Source of the DNA: an uncultured Granulicatella sp.
GTDB lineage: Bacteria; Bacillota; Bacilli; Lactobacillales; Aerococcaceae
NCBI GenBank assembly: GCA_947254045.1
Contig: CAMYBO010000068.1
Span: 1-6,783, forward strand
Direction of reading: 5' to 3'
Length of the DNA: 6,783 bases
Program-made: the position numbers and the translations under genes
Notes under the pieces: generated by a model
Databases searched by the model: none
The model's input: the letters and a program-made list of their open reading frames with translations, nothing else
Told to the model about the DNA's origin: nothing
Shown: positions 1 to 6,726 of the stretch, in pieces
How the letters are laid out: the number at the start of each line of letters is the position of its first letter
How positions within the stretch are numbered: the stretch's first letter is position 1

Positions 1-743
1 CGATATTCCAATACAATCATTAAAATTTCATCTCTAAACCAAGCAGAATTTGATTCTGCTCCAATATCATCTAGCATTAAGATTGGAGATGTTTTTAATA
101 CTTCAACTTTTTCTTCTAATCGATTAGCACCAATTGCACTTTTCAATTCACTCGATAAGCTTGGAACATGCACTAAAGTTGTTTCAAATCCAAGTTGAGC
201 CAATTCATTTGCAATAGCTGCTAAGAAATACGTTTTTCCAACTCCAAATGAACCCACTAAATAAATCGCACGGTGAAATTCATTTGGCTTTGCGGATAAT
301 TCATTAATAAATTTCAGTGAAGCTTGAAAAGTTTCTTGACGCTCTTTTGTAATATCTAATGAATTTAATGTTACATGTAATAAATTTTTAGGCATATTGA
401 TGGCATGAATTCGATTCGTCAACGCTTGTTCCTGTTGTTTTTGGACAAACTCTTGAGTTGGACGATACACGACTTCAACAAAACCTTGATTTATCCTTAA
501 TAGTGGCTCCATGCCTTTAATATACGTTTCTACTCCTTGGATACGAGCATCCCGTTGTTGAATATATTCCAAAAGGGCTGAATAGCTTTTTACTAAATTT
601 TCTTGTGGAATTTCATCTTGATGTTCTTGTAAAAACTGCTGAACTTCTTTGTCTTGTAAAACTTCTGCTACAATTTTTTGATATCTTTGTTGAAATGCTG
701 TAGTAGCTGTTTTATTGCCAAATAAATCTTGCATTCCTTCCAT
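1..743 (-). CDS. dnaI: Primosomal protein DnaI, helicase loader ATPase (3' end outside window)
   Basis: DnaI is the AAA+ ATPase that, with DnaB and DnaD, loads the replicative helicase (DnaC in Bacillus) at oriC and at restarting forks. The 247 visible residues contain a Walker A motif GSFGVGKT (164-171), a Walker B stretch ILMLDD (221-226, acidic D225/D226) followed by IGAES, and the family's AAIANELA helix just after Walker A. Bacillus DnaI has about 311 residues, so roughly 60 C-terminal residues, including sensor and arginine-finger parts, lie beyond the edge. The N-terminal helicase-binding domain (about 1-105) is present in length but holds no cysteine, so the zinc site of Bacillus DnaI is absent. 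The ATG at 743-741 follows the dnaB stop (TAG, 748-746) by two bases, with AAGGGAG at 757-751 inside dnaB as ribosome site. An in-frame GTG (746-744) overlaps that stop and is a less likely start. Identity is firm. Confidence 0.96.
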   Translation of the reverse strand, partial: MEGMQDLFGNKTATTAFQQRYQKIVAEVLQDKEVQQFLQEHQDEIPQENLVKSYSALLEYIQQRDARIQGVETYIKGMEPLLRINQGFVEVVYRPTQEFVQKQQEQALTNRIHAINMPKNLLHVTLNSLDITKERQETFQASLKFINELSAKPNEFHRAIYLVGSFGVGKTYFLAAIANELAQLGFETTLVHVPSLSSELKSAIGANRLEEKVEVLKTSPILMLDDIGAESNSAWFRDEILMIVLEY

Positions 744-745
744 CA

Positions 746-2221
746 CTATTCTCCCTTCACTTGTTCAGAATTCCCACTTGTTTTCAATTGAGAAAGCTGA
801 GCCTTTAATAATTGAAGATTTTCATCATCTAATGGACTTTCTTTTGTTTCATTTGGTTTCATTGCCCAGTCAGGAACAGAAGCAACTCTTCCTTTTGGAG
901 CATTCCCATAATATTTCTTACCTGAGTATGTTTGAGCTTGTCGATTTTCGATTTTTTCTTTACGACTTGCTTTAAATTCTTTATTTCTTTGACGAACCGC
1001 TTCAATAGCGTGTTCAGCAGTTTGAATACCTTTTTGACTCCAATCATTCGCAATTGTATCCATTAAATTTTTATTAATCATTGGATTATTTTTAACGACT
1101 AATACATAATGAATTAAAATATTAATCACTTCAGATGGAATCGTTCCTACTTGAACTAAATCTAAAATAATTCTTTGTTCTCCATTTGAAACATATCCAT
1201 TTCTTTGTTGCTTAATACTTGTCATAAAGTCAAATGGCGTCATTTCTTTTGCTAATGTAATTAATCGTTGAATCGCTTGAGGTAATTGCGTAGGAGCTGG
1301 AGTTATTTCTTGTCTTTCTTCTGCGGCAACTTCTGAAACTTCAGGAGTACTTTCTACTGGAGTTATAGAAGTCTCTTCTTGTTTAGGTACTGCTAAATGC
1401 TGATTAGCATTAATAATAATCGAATACAATTCCTTCTCATCGATTTCACCCGTTGATAAATCCGCCGCATAAATGACATACTGCGCAATTTCTCTTTCTG
1501 TTAATCCATAATATAATTGGAAACTATTCAACATTTGCTTCACTTCATCTGTTAAAGCTTGTTCATGAACAAATTGACTCTTTAATAAATCTGTTAACAA
1601 TTCCCAATCAATATTAGAATTCAGTACTAATGATTCCTGTTGCTTCACATCTTTAATCATTTGTTTTTCTTGAGCAACATTTCTCTTATACTGTGACATA
1701 TTAAAAGGCAATTGGAATCCTTCTTGGAAAGTACTAGTGACATCTTCCCCATAAATAGCCTTTTCTTTCACACTAAAACGTTTTTGTAAGTTTTCAAAAC
1801 GTTGATGCCCTACTTGATTCACTAAAAGTGTCGATAATAAGGCGTCTTTGAAAAATAAATTTGGACTCGCTGGAGCTTGTAATTCAAATGTATATTGAGC
1901 ACTAATCGATTCTTCATCTTCATAGCGATAGGTTTTTAATAAGCCAACTGATTCTAAACGGATTCTTGCTTGATAAAAATCTGGAATCCCCATATTCACT
2001 AAGGCTAATAAATCTGCCAATCGAATGACATCACTTTGATAGGAATTCGGAGAAAGCTCACTAAATAAGACTAAATATAAAGTTGAGGCTTGAACCCCTA
2101 AAAATGGTACATATAATTGCGTCACAAATTGTAATTCACGTTGTGTCAGCCAAACTTGCTGAGTTACTTGAATACAATCACGTGGATTCAACTGACTCCA
2201 CTTTATTGATTTCTCGTCCAT
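746..2221 (-). CDS. dnaB: Replication initiation/primosome protein DnaB (helicase co-loader, Firmicutes type)
   Basis: This is the Gram-positive DnaB, a DnaD-related, membrane-associated initiator and helicase co-loader; it is not the homologue of the E. coli DnaB helicase. The 491 residues slightly exceed the 472 of Bacillus. The N-terminal part (about 1-125) has the winged-helix pattern of the family, including YQARIRLESVGLLKTY. A first DnaD/DnaB_2-like helical domain covers about 205-275 (FQLYYGLTEREIAQYVIYAA). A Pro/Glu/Thr-rich linker (about 281-315) leads to a second such domain (about 316-410) containing IANDWSQKGI near residues 389-398, the YxxxIxxxW-like motif of this superfamily used in ssDNA binding. 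The tail (about 410-491) is basic and probably disordered. AGGAGG (2232-2227) lies five bases from the ATG and starts right after the nrdR stop; the gap between the genes is 12 bases. dnaI follows after two bases, so loader and co-loader are probably made together. Confidence 0.95.
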   Translation of the reverse strand: MDEKSIKWSQLNPRDCIQVTQQVWLTQRELQFVTQLYVPFLGVQASTLYLVLFSELSPNSYQSDVIRLADLLALVNMGIPDFYQARIRLESVGLLKTYRYEDEESISAQYTFELQAPASPNLFFKDALLSTLLVNQVGHQRFENLQKRFSVKEKAIYGEDVTSTFQEGFQLPFNMSQYKRNVAQEKQMIKDVKQQESLVLNSNIDWELLTDLLKSQFVHEQALTDEVKQMLNSFQLYYGLTEREIAQYVIYAADLSTGEIDEKELYSIIINANQHLAVPKQEETSITPVESTPEVSEVAAEERQEITPAPTQLPQAIQRLITLAKEMTPFDFMTSIKQQRNGYVSNGEQRIILDLVQVGTIPSEVINILIHYVLVVKNNPMINKNLMDTIANDWSQKGIQTAEHAIEAVRQRNKEFKASRKEKIENRQAQTYSGKKYYGNAPKGRVASVPDWAMKPNETKESPLDDENLQLLKAQLSQLKTSGNSEQVKGE

Positions 2222-2233
2222 TTGATCCTCCTA

Positions 2234-2710
2234 TTATGATTTCGTATCTTTACGATCCATTTCAAAAGACATTCTTTCTAATTCTTTTAAGAACATTTTT
2301 CGATCGGTAAATTGACGATATACACTTGCAAAACGAATATAAGCAATATCATCAATTTTAGCGAGGTAATCCATGACCATCTCTCCAATTAACATACTTG
2401 AGATTTCATTTTCTCCCTCTTGGTTAATTTTATGTTCTACTTCATTTACGATTTGTTCTAATTTACTTAATGGAATTGGACGTTTTTCAGCAGAACGAAC
2501 TAATCCATTTAATAATTTTTCACGACTAAACGCTTCACGGTTACCATTTCTTTTAATCACTAAAATCGGTGCTTTTTCTAATCGTTCAAATGTTGTAAAT
2601 CGATAGCCACACTCATCACATTCTCTTCTTCTTCGAATCGAACGACCATCGTCTGCTGGACGGCTATCAATCACTCGGGAACCATTAAATTTACATCTTG
2701 GACATTGCAT
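2234..2710 (-). CDS. nrdR: Transcriptional repressor NrdR (ribonucleotide reductase regulator)
   Basis: NrdR senses ATP/dATP through an ATP-cone and represses ribonucleotide reductase operons at paired NrdR boxes. From the ATG at 2710-2708 the product has 158 residues, the usual size. It opens MQCPRC, the family's N-terminus. The zinc-ribbon cysteines are C3/C6 and C31/C34 (CPRC...CDEC), with the conserved VIDSRP, RRRREC and RFTTFER segments between and after them. The ATP-cone covers about 49-139 (PILVIKRNG, FSREKLLNGL, IAYIRFASVYRQF). The frame stays open upstream to a TTG at 2731, which would add seven residues; the internal ATG is preferred because AAAGGGG (2725-2719) sits eight bases before it and because NrdR proteins begin directly at the zinc ribbon. 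It lies 29 bases after coaE and 12 before dnaB, in the known Firmicutes linkage of dNTP control with replication initiation. No paired NrdR box was noticed in the window, so its targets are probably elsewhere. Confidence 0.95.
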   Translation of the reverse strand: MQCPRCKFNGSRVIDSRPADDGRSIRRRRECDECGYRFTTFERLEKAPILVIKRNGNREAFSREKLLNGLVRSAEKRPIPLSKLEQIVNEVEHKINQEGENEISSMLIGEMVMDYLAKIDDIAYIRFASVYRQFTDRKMFLKELERMSFEMDRKDTKS

Positions 2711-2718
2711 GACGATGT

Positions 2719-2725
2719 CCCCTTT
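2719..2725 (-). promoter_or_regulatory. Ribosome binding site fixing the nrdR start
   Basis: AAAGGGG on the minus strand, eight bases upstream of the ATG at 2710-2708. It lies downstream of the competing in-frame TTG (2731-2729), so it can serve only the ATG. This decides the nrdR start in favour of the 158-residue form. Confidence 0.75.
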
Positions 2726-2739
2726 CTTCAACTTTTTTC

Positions 2740-3345
2740 TTATTGTAGTATATCATTTTTCGTTTCTACTAGCCACTGTTCAACTTGATAATATAACTGT
2801 TGAATCGTGCCTTGATTATCGAATAATACGGTTGCTCTTTTTCGTTTTTCTTCAATGGATAATTGAGAATCAATTCGAGATAACGCTTCTTGTTTTGTAT
2901 ATTGATTTCTCTTCATTAATCGTTCTAATTGTAGTTCTTTTGGAACATAAACAACGATAATCTCTTCGCATAATTTCTCATAGTTCTTTTCAAATAATAG
3001 AGGTAAATCTAAAACAATCATGTTTTCCCCTTTTTGACGATACGCTTCGATTTCTTCTAAAATCATGATTTTAATGAGCGGTTGTAATAATTCATCTAAT
3101 TTTTGACGATTTTCTGTATTTGAAAAAACTAATTCCCCTAATTTTTGACGGTTTAAGCTTCCATCTTTTTTAAATACATCACTACCGAAAGCTTTTCTAA
3201 TTTCTTTTGCGCCTTGACTATTCGGTTCGACTACTTTACGTGCAACTTTATCTGCATCAATGACAGGAATTTTCAATTGTTTTAAGTAAGAAGATACTGT
3301 AGATTTTCCAGAAGAAATTCCACCTGTTAATCCAACAATTTTCAT
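2740..3345 (-). CDS. coaE: Dephospho-CoA kinase CoaE
   Basis: CoaE phosphorylates the 3'-hydroxyl of the ribose of dephospho-CoA with ATP, the last step of coenzyme A synthesis in the cytoplasm. The 201 residues match the family length. The N-terminus MKIVGLTGGISSGKST carries the P-loop (GGISSGKST, 8-16), followed by the family motif PVIDADKVAR (27-36) with the acidic substrate-site residues. The central LDLPLLFE motif is the CoA-binding core, and VYVP...Q..RLMKRN is the lid region with its basic residues. The ATG at 3345-3343 has a near-perfect site, AAGGAGG (3358-3352), six bases away. It is the first gene of the coaE-nrdR-dnaB-dnaI run, which is common in Firmicutes; functional linkage to replication is by position only. 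The region before it holds a weak promoter candidate and the folded element that separates it from the exporter operon. Confidence 0.96.
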   Translation of the reverse strand: MKIVGLTGGISSGKSTVSSYLKQLKIPVIDADKVARKVVEPNSQGAKEIRKAFGSDVFKKDGSLNRQKLGELVFSNTENRQKLDELLQPLIKIMILEEIEAYRQKGENMIVLDLPLLFEKNYEKLCEEIIVVYVPKELQLERLMKRNQYTKQEALSRIDSQLSIEEKRKRATVLFDNQGTIQQLYYQVEQWLVETKNDILQ

Positions 3346-3374
3346 AAAATTCCTCCTTATAGCTCTTTTGTTCT

Positions 3375-3403
3375 ATGTTAGATGAAAACAAAGATTCATG
3401 CAA
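3375..3403 (-). promoter_or_regulatory. Candidate promoter of the coaE-nrdR-dnaB-dnaI operon
   Basis: Minus-strand TTGCAT (3403-3398) and TAACAT (3380-3375) are separated by 17 bases, and transcription would start near 3367, about 20 bases before the coaE ATG. The match is modest: TTG plus three mismatches at -35 and four of six at -10. It is listed because its spacing is ideal and it sits between the upstream structured element and coaE. AT-rich DNA gives such matches by chance. Confidence 0.35.
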
Positions 3404-3425
3404 TAAAAAACTATGTAAGAGAAAC

Positions 3426-3564
3426 AAAAAAGGAATTTCCCCGTAGCAGCAGTGATTGAAACGGCATAGCCGTTCCAATCACAGGAAATTTTGAGACCTG
3501 GGCTCAAAATTTAGCCATAAAACCGCAGGTTTGCTGGCGTCCTTTGCTACTTTAAGGAAATTCC
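3426..3564 (-). terminator. Probable transcription terminator of the ABC exporter operon (long-range closing stem plus U-run)
   Basis: In minus-strand RNA the 3' arm GGAAAUUCC (3440-3432) is followed at once by six U (3431-3426), the layout of an intrinsic terminator. Its pairing partner lies 115 bases upstream, right after the exporter stop codon, and the intervening hairpins would bring the arms together. No simpler stem-loop with a T-run is seen between the exporter and coaE. The stem is short and AU-rich in its middle, so efficiency is uncertain; it could instead be an mRNA-stabilising or processing structure. Confidence 0.5.
3432..3564 (-). repeat. 133-base cloverleaf-like structured element between exporter and coaE operons
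   Basis: Nearly all of this segment can pair. The outer arms GGAATTTCC (3432-3440) and GGAAATTCC (3556-3564) are exact complements. A second closing stem is GTAGCA (3443-3448) with TGCTAC (3545-3550). Inside are three hairpins: H1 at 3452-3482 (14-bp stem, 3-base loop, one A/C mismatch in the plus strand that becomes a G·U pair in minus-strand RNA); H2 at 3486-3512 (10-bp stem AAATTTTGAG/CTCAAAATTT, 7-base loop); and H3 at 3514-3538 (GCCA/TGGC plus AAACC/GGTTT around a 2x2 internal loop and 3-base loop). No protein-coding reading is convincing. The G·U pair, and the placement just after a minus-strand stop codon and against a U-run, favour minus-strand RNA as the folded form. It may be a dispersed intergenic repeat of the host genome or a structured 3' UTR. 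I do not recognise it as a named family. The pairing was found by hand, not by a folding program. Confidence 0.7.
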
Positions 3565-3565
3565 A

Positions 3566-4705
3566 TTAAATAAATTTTTTATTGCGACGAATGCGCTGCA
3601 CGCTAAACGCCATTACGACATATAAAATAGTAAATAAAACAATCATCCCTAAATGGAATGCATAACTTGAAAACTCTGTTGAAGAATTGTTCGCTGCAGA
3701 AGTCACGTAATAAACAGGGAAGAATTTAGCAATATTCACTCCAAAAGAACTTACGAGATCTAAAGGAACAAAAATTCCAGATAAAAACGCTAGCCCCATC
3801 CCAAATATTGTACTTGCAGCTGAATAAGCATATTGGTTCTCGCCAATAACTACTGCACAAAGAAATGACAAAGCATAAGCTGAAATTGCCGAAACTGTAC
3901 TCAATAATAAAATCTTCAACGCTTGAGAACTCGTATAAAATTCAGGAGATAATATTTCTACAAAAAGCAGATTAATGCCAACAATCAAACCTACAATCGT
4001 TAACCCTGCTAAAAATTGTTCCAACATCACTCTACGCTCATCTTTCATCGCAATCGCAATTCTCTTGGCAACTTCTTTTCCTTTCATTTTAGAAAAAATT
4101 GTACCAAATAAATAAATGAACACTGAAAAATAGATAAATGGACTATAAGCAAAATAATGTTCACCAAATTTTTCTTTAGAGTATTGACTGGATACTACTT
4201 CTTTCGATAGCAATGTTACTTTAGCTTCTTGAGACATAATAGTATCAATTTTTTCCGCACTAAAATCCCCTTGTTTTTTTAAAGCGACTGCGTATCGAAT
4301 ATATGCATTTACGTACTCACGAATTAAATGACCCGATAATGAATGAGAGATTTCCATTGCAACAACTTCTTGTTCTTTTTCCAATTTTGAATGTACATCA
4401 CTTGGAATCCATAACACTGCATCTACATCCCCTGCATAAATCATTTCTTTCACACTTGTATCACTGTTCGTTGTGAACTGTACGTTATGATTTTTTTGCA
4501 GTGTTTGAACTAAATGTTTCATGATTTCATCAGTTCCATTCGACTCATCTTTTATTATCATTTTAATAGAAGTATCTTCAAATTTACTCGTTTCATTCTT
4601 TCCAGAGACTTGAAGTAAAGCCATTCCCATAAAAATGACTAAATAAACGATGGCATACATTTTATACCGATTTGCAAGTTTTAAAAAATATTTATAAACT
4701 GTCAT
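3566..4705 (-). CDS. ABC-2 type exporter, membrane subunit (second permease)
   Basis: A 379-residue membrane subunit of an ABC-2 type exporter. One helix near the N-terminus (about 16-33) is followed by a long, mostly hydrophilic segment (about 35-183), presumably outside the cell. Five further hydrophobic stretches follow, at about 187-205, 231-252, 262-288, 293-315 and 352-369. The FGMGLAFLSGIFVPL segment (301-315) and the later FFPVYYVTSAAN (328-339) fit the ABC2_membrane_3 (NatB-like) pattern. The tail RIRRNKK is basic and cytoplasmic. AAGGAG (4719-4714) stands eight bases before the ATG. The start overlaps the preceding permease gene by 14 bases, indicating translational coupling. It is the last gene of the operon; its TAA is one base from the 5' arm of the structured element. 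It presumably forms a heterodimer with the other permease. The substrate cannot be read from sequence; drugs, peptides, lipids or ions are all possible. Confidence 0.82.
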   Translation of the reverse strand: MTVYKYFLKLANRYKMYAIVYLVIFMGMALLQVSGKNETSKFEDTSIKMIIKDESNGTDEIMKHLVQTLQKNHNVQFTTNSDTSVKEMIYAGDVDAVLWIPSDVHSKLEKEQEVVAMEISHSLSGHLIREYVNAYIRYAVALKKQGDFSAEKIDTIMSQEAKVTLLSKEVVSSQYSKEKFGEHYFAYSPFIYFSVFIYLFGTIFSKMKGKEVAKRIAIAMKDERRVMLEQFLAGLTIVGLIVGINLLFVEILSPEFYTSSQALKILLLSTVSAISAYALSFLCAVVIGENQYAYSAASTIFGMGLAFLSGIFVPLDLVSSFGVNIAKFFPVYYVTSAANNSSTEFSSYAFHLGMIVLFTILYVVMAFSVQRIRRNKKFI

Positions 4706-5756
4706 AACGTGTTCTCCTTAATCTCCAAAATGCACATACAGTTAAGAGGGCAATATAAATTCCAAGTAATCCATAAATTCTCCCCATTTGGGTACTTCCA
4801 TTAAAACGATTCAATTGATAAAAACCAGACATGATTAAAGCTACCGGATTAAACTGATTCACCCATGGCAAACTACTATTTATAAATACTCGAATAGCAC
4901 TTCCCATTAATCCTGCAATAGCCGATAAAATCATATTCATCATTAAAGCAATGATAATTCTTCCTTGCATACTGAGCTGTTGAAGTGTCCCCACTAAAAT
5001 TCCTAATGCTAATCCAAAAATATTCCCGATAACCATCAATGCTATACTTCCTGTCCAATCAGAAAATAATTGCAATTTAAGAATTTGCGTTAAATACACT
5101 AATAAAATAATATTTGAAACTAGATTCAACGTTAATCCTGTAGCAAAACTGTAAATCAGAAATTTCCATTTACTAAATGAACTTCCCATAACTCTTCGTC
5201 CCACTTCAGATAAATTACCATTCATATATGCTACACAAACAACTCCACTAAAGATTGAATACATTGCAAAACTTGCTAGACTTGAATAGAACATCATTGT
5301 TCCTTCACTGACCTCACTCTTTGTTTCTGTTATCCAACTTTTTTGAAAATCAATCGAAGAGGCACTTTGGCCAAGAGACTGAACTTGCTTAATTTGAGTT
5401 ACAACATTTTTTAACACACTTTGAGGAGTACCTGATTCTTTTGCGACTACAACATCCAACTGATCATCAACAAATCCATCGACTTCACCATCAAGCGTTA
5501 ACTGCTTTCCTTCTTCTGCTGAAGTGACATCTGTAATTTCAAAATTCTCCCCTGCTTGTTCGAATACAAAATGAAAAGGATGATCCTTAGTCATCGCCAC
5601 ACGAACTGGAGTTAATTCTTGATGAATCACACCAGAAAGAGATAAATAAAAGAAAGTCGTTAAAATTACCGGATAACATAATACCCAAAATGAAAATGCA
5701 AAATCTTTTACCGCATCTTTAAATAAATACTTAAATAACTTTAGAAATGTCATCAT
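4692..5756 (-). CDS. ABC-2 type exporter, membrane subunit (first permease)
   Basis: A 354-residue ABC-2 type permease with six hydrophobic segments: about 20-41 (SFWVLCYPVILTTFF, the usual first helix of this class), 156-178, 199-226, 236-258, 266-286 and 327-345. A large hydrophilic region (about 45-150) between helices 1 and 2 is probably extracytoplasmic. The segment YMNGNLSEVGRRVMGSSFSK (177-196) after helix 2 is probably the cytoplasmic coupling region that contacts the ATPase, and LPWVNQFNPVALIMSGF (296-312) resembles the family's short re-entrant stretch before the last helix. The gene begins ATG ATG; the first ATG (5756-5754) overlaps the ATPase stop in an ATGA arrangement and lies 11 bases after AAAGGA (5773-5768), so it is preferred. 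It differs in sequence from the second permease, so the pair probably forms a heterodimeric channel. Substrate unknown. Confidence 0.83.
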   Translation of the reverse strand: MMTFLKLFKYLFKDAVKDFAFSFWVLCYPVILTTFFYLSLSGVIHQELTPVRVAMTKDHPFHFVFEQAGENFEITDVTSAEEGKQLTLDGEVDGFVDDQLDVVVAKESGTPQSVLKNVVTQIKQVQSLGQSASSIDFQKSWITETKSEVSEGTMMFYSSLASFAMYSIFSGVVCVAYMNGNLSEVGRRVMGSSFSKWKFLIYSFATGLTLNLVSNIILLVYLTQILKLQLFSDWTGSIALMVIGNIFGLALGILVGTLQQLSMQGRIIIALMMNMILSAIAGLMGSAIRVFINSSLPWVNQFNPVALIMSGFYQLNRFNGSTQMGRIYGLLGIYIALLTVCAFWRLRRTRYDSL

Positions 5757-6697
5757 CTATCACGTAGTCCTTTCCCAGTATAGGCTAGAAACACATCATC
5801 TAAACTTGGTTGTTCACTATATAAACGCACATAATTTAACTGCAATTCTTCAATCGTGTTGGCAACATGCATTAAATGATTATTTCCCTTTTTAAAGTGA
5901 AACTTCAACTGTTGTTTTTGTTCTTCCATCACTAAAATTTGAGGAATTTGTCTTAATCGCTCTAATTGTTCACTTGTTGGAATGGTCGTTAATTCTACTT
6001 GAATAATTTCTGAAGTAGTAATCGATGCTTTTAATTCTTGAGACGTTCCAGAAATAATGCTCTTTCCTTTATCCATGATCACAATACGATCACTTAATCC
6101 ATCCACTTCATCTAAATAATGAGTGGTATAAATAATGGTACTGCCTTTTTCATTTAATTGACGAATTCCGTCTAAAATAAACGAACGACTTTGAGTATCA
6201 ACTGCAACAGTTGGTTCATCAAAGAAAATTAAGGAAGGTTTATGGACAATTCCACAAGCAATATTTAATCGGCGTTTCAATCCGCCACTTAATTTTTTTG
6301 GAAGAAATTTACGAAAATCTTGTAATTCTGTAAATTCAATCGCTTCTTTTACATATTGTTTTCGCATTGTTGAATCTGAAATATATAGTCCACAAAAGAA
6401 ATCAATATTTTCTTCCACTGTTAAATTTTCTAAATAAGCTAATTCTTGCGGTACAATTCCAATTTGCCCTCTAGCTTTAGCAGATAATGGAAATTGATTT
6501 TCTCCTAACACGGTAATCTCTCCACTATCAAATGTTAAAAATCCTAGCATACAGTTGATTAAAGTTGTTTTTCCACAGCCATTTGGGCCAAGAAGCGCTA
6601 ATAACTCCCCTTTTTGAATCTCAATTTCAAAGTGGTTTAACGCCATTAAATCTTTATATCGTTTCACTAAACCTTTAACTACAATACTTGTTTCCAT
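5753..6697 (-). CDS. ABC transporter ATP-binding protein (DRA/NatA-like exporter ATPase)
   Basis: The 314-residue ATPase energises the two following permeases at the inner face of the membrane. All nucleotide-binding motifs are present: Walker A GPNGCGKTT (37-45), Q-loop IVPQE with Q84, signature LSGGL (136-140) followed by KRRLNIA, Walker B LIFFDEP (156-162, catalytic E161), a D-loop read as VAVDTQSR, and the switch histidine H193 in TTHYLDE. LSGG followed by a non-Q residue and KRRL is common in ATPases of drug and antibiotic exporters (DrrA/NatA class). The C-terminal extension (about 220-314) ends PSLDDVFLAYTGKGLRD, also typical of that class. The ATG at 6697-6695 has AAAGGA (6714-6709) some 11 bases upstream, a slightly long spacing. 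It is the first gene of the three-gene operon and overlaps the first permease by four bases. The fold and exporter role are firm; the transported compound is unknown. Confidence 0.92.
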   Translation of the reverse strand: METSIVVKGLVKRYKDLMALNHFEIEIQKGELLALLGPNGCGKTTLINCMLGFLTFDSGEITVLGENQFPLSAKARGQIGIVPQELAYLENLTVEENIDFFCGLYISDSTMRKQYVKEAIEFTELQDFRKFLPKKLSGGLKRRLNIACGIVHKPSLIFFDEPTVAVDTQSRSFILDGIRQLNEKGSTIIYTTHYLDEVDGLSDRIVIMDKGKSIISGTSQELKASITTSEIIQVELTTIPTSEQLERLRQIPQILVMEEQKQQLKFHFKKGNNHLMHVANTIEELQLNYVRLYSEQPSLDDVFLAYTGKGLRDR

Positions 6698-6726
6698 ATT
6701 TTCACCGATCCTTTCAACACAATCTT

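Noticed and set aside
744..746. GTG start for dnaI overlapping the dnaB stop
   Set aside because: It is in frame and directly precedes the ATG, but ATG is the stronger start and has good spacing from AAGGGAG; the difference is one residue.
715..1053. Short open frames on both strands overlapping the dnaB/dnaI junction
   Set aside because: They lie within the firm dnaB and dnaI frames and show no start signals or recognisable sequence.
2732..2739. Possible terminator after coaE, from a poly-A run on the minus strand
   Set aside because: The tract reads as A rather than T in the transcribed direction, and no stem precedes it; coaE and nrdR look co-transcribed.
2083..2960. Plus-strand open frames of 75 to 83 codons across dnaB, nrdR and coaE
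   Set aside because: They lie antisense to well-supported genes, lack ribosome sites and have hydrophobic, low-complexity translations, as expected from the antisense of AT-rich coding DNA.
3257..3478. Minus-strand open frame of 73 codons starting inside the structured element and running into coaE
   Set aside because: It overlaps the coaE start in another frame, begins within hairpin H1, has no ribosome site and reads as low-complexity F/L/S-rich protein with no family resemblance.
3432..3564. Element as a tRNA gene, because it is cloverleaf-like
   Set aside because: At 133 bases it is too long; it has no T-loop sequence, no D-loop pattern, no seven-base anticodon loop arrangement and no CCA-accepting 7-bp stem.
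3422..3575. Element as a recently inserted MITE with target-site duplication
   Set aside because: The arms are flanked by AAAAAA on one side and ATTAAA on the other, with no convincing direct repeat at both ends. A mobile origin cannot be excluded but is not supported here.
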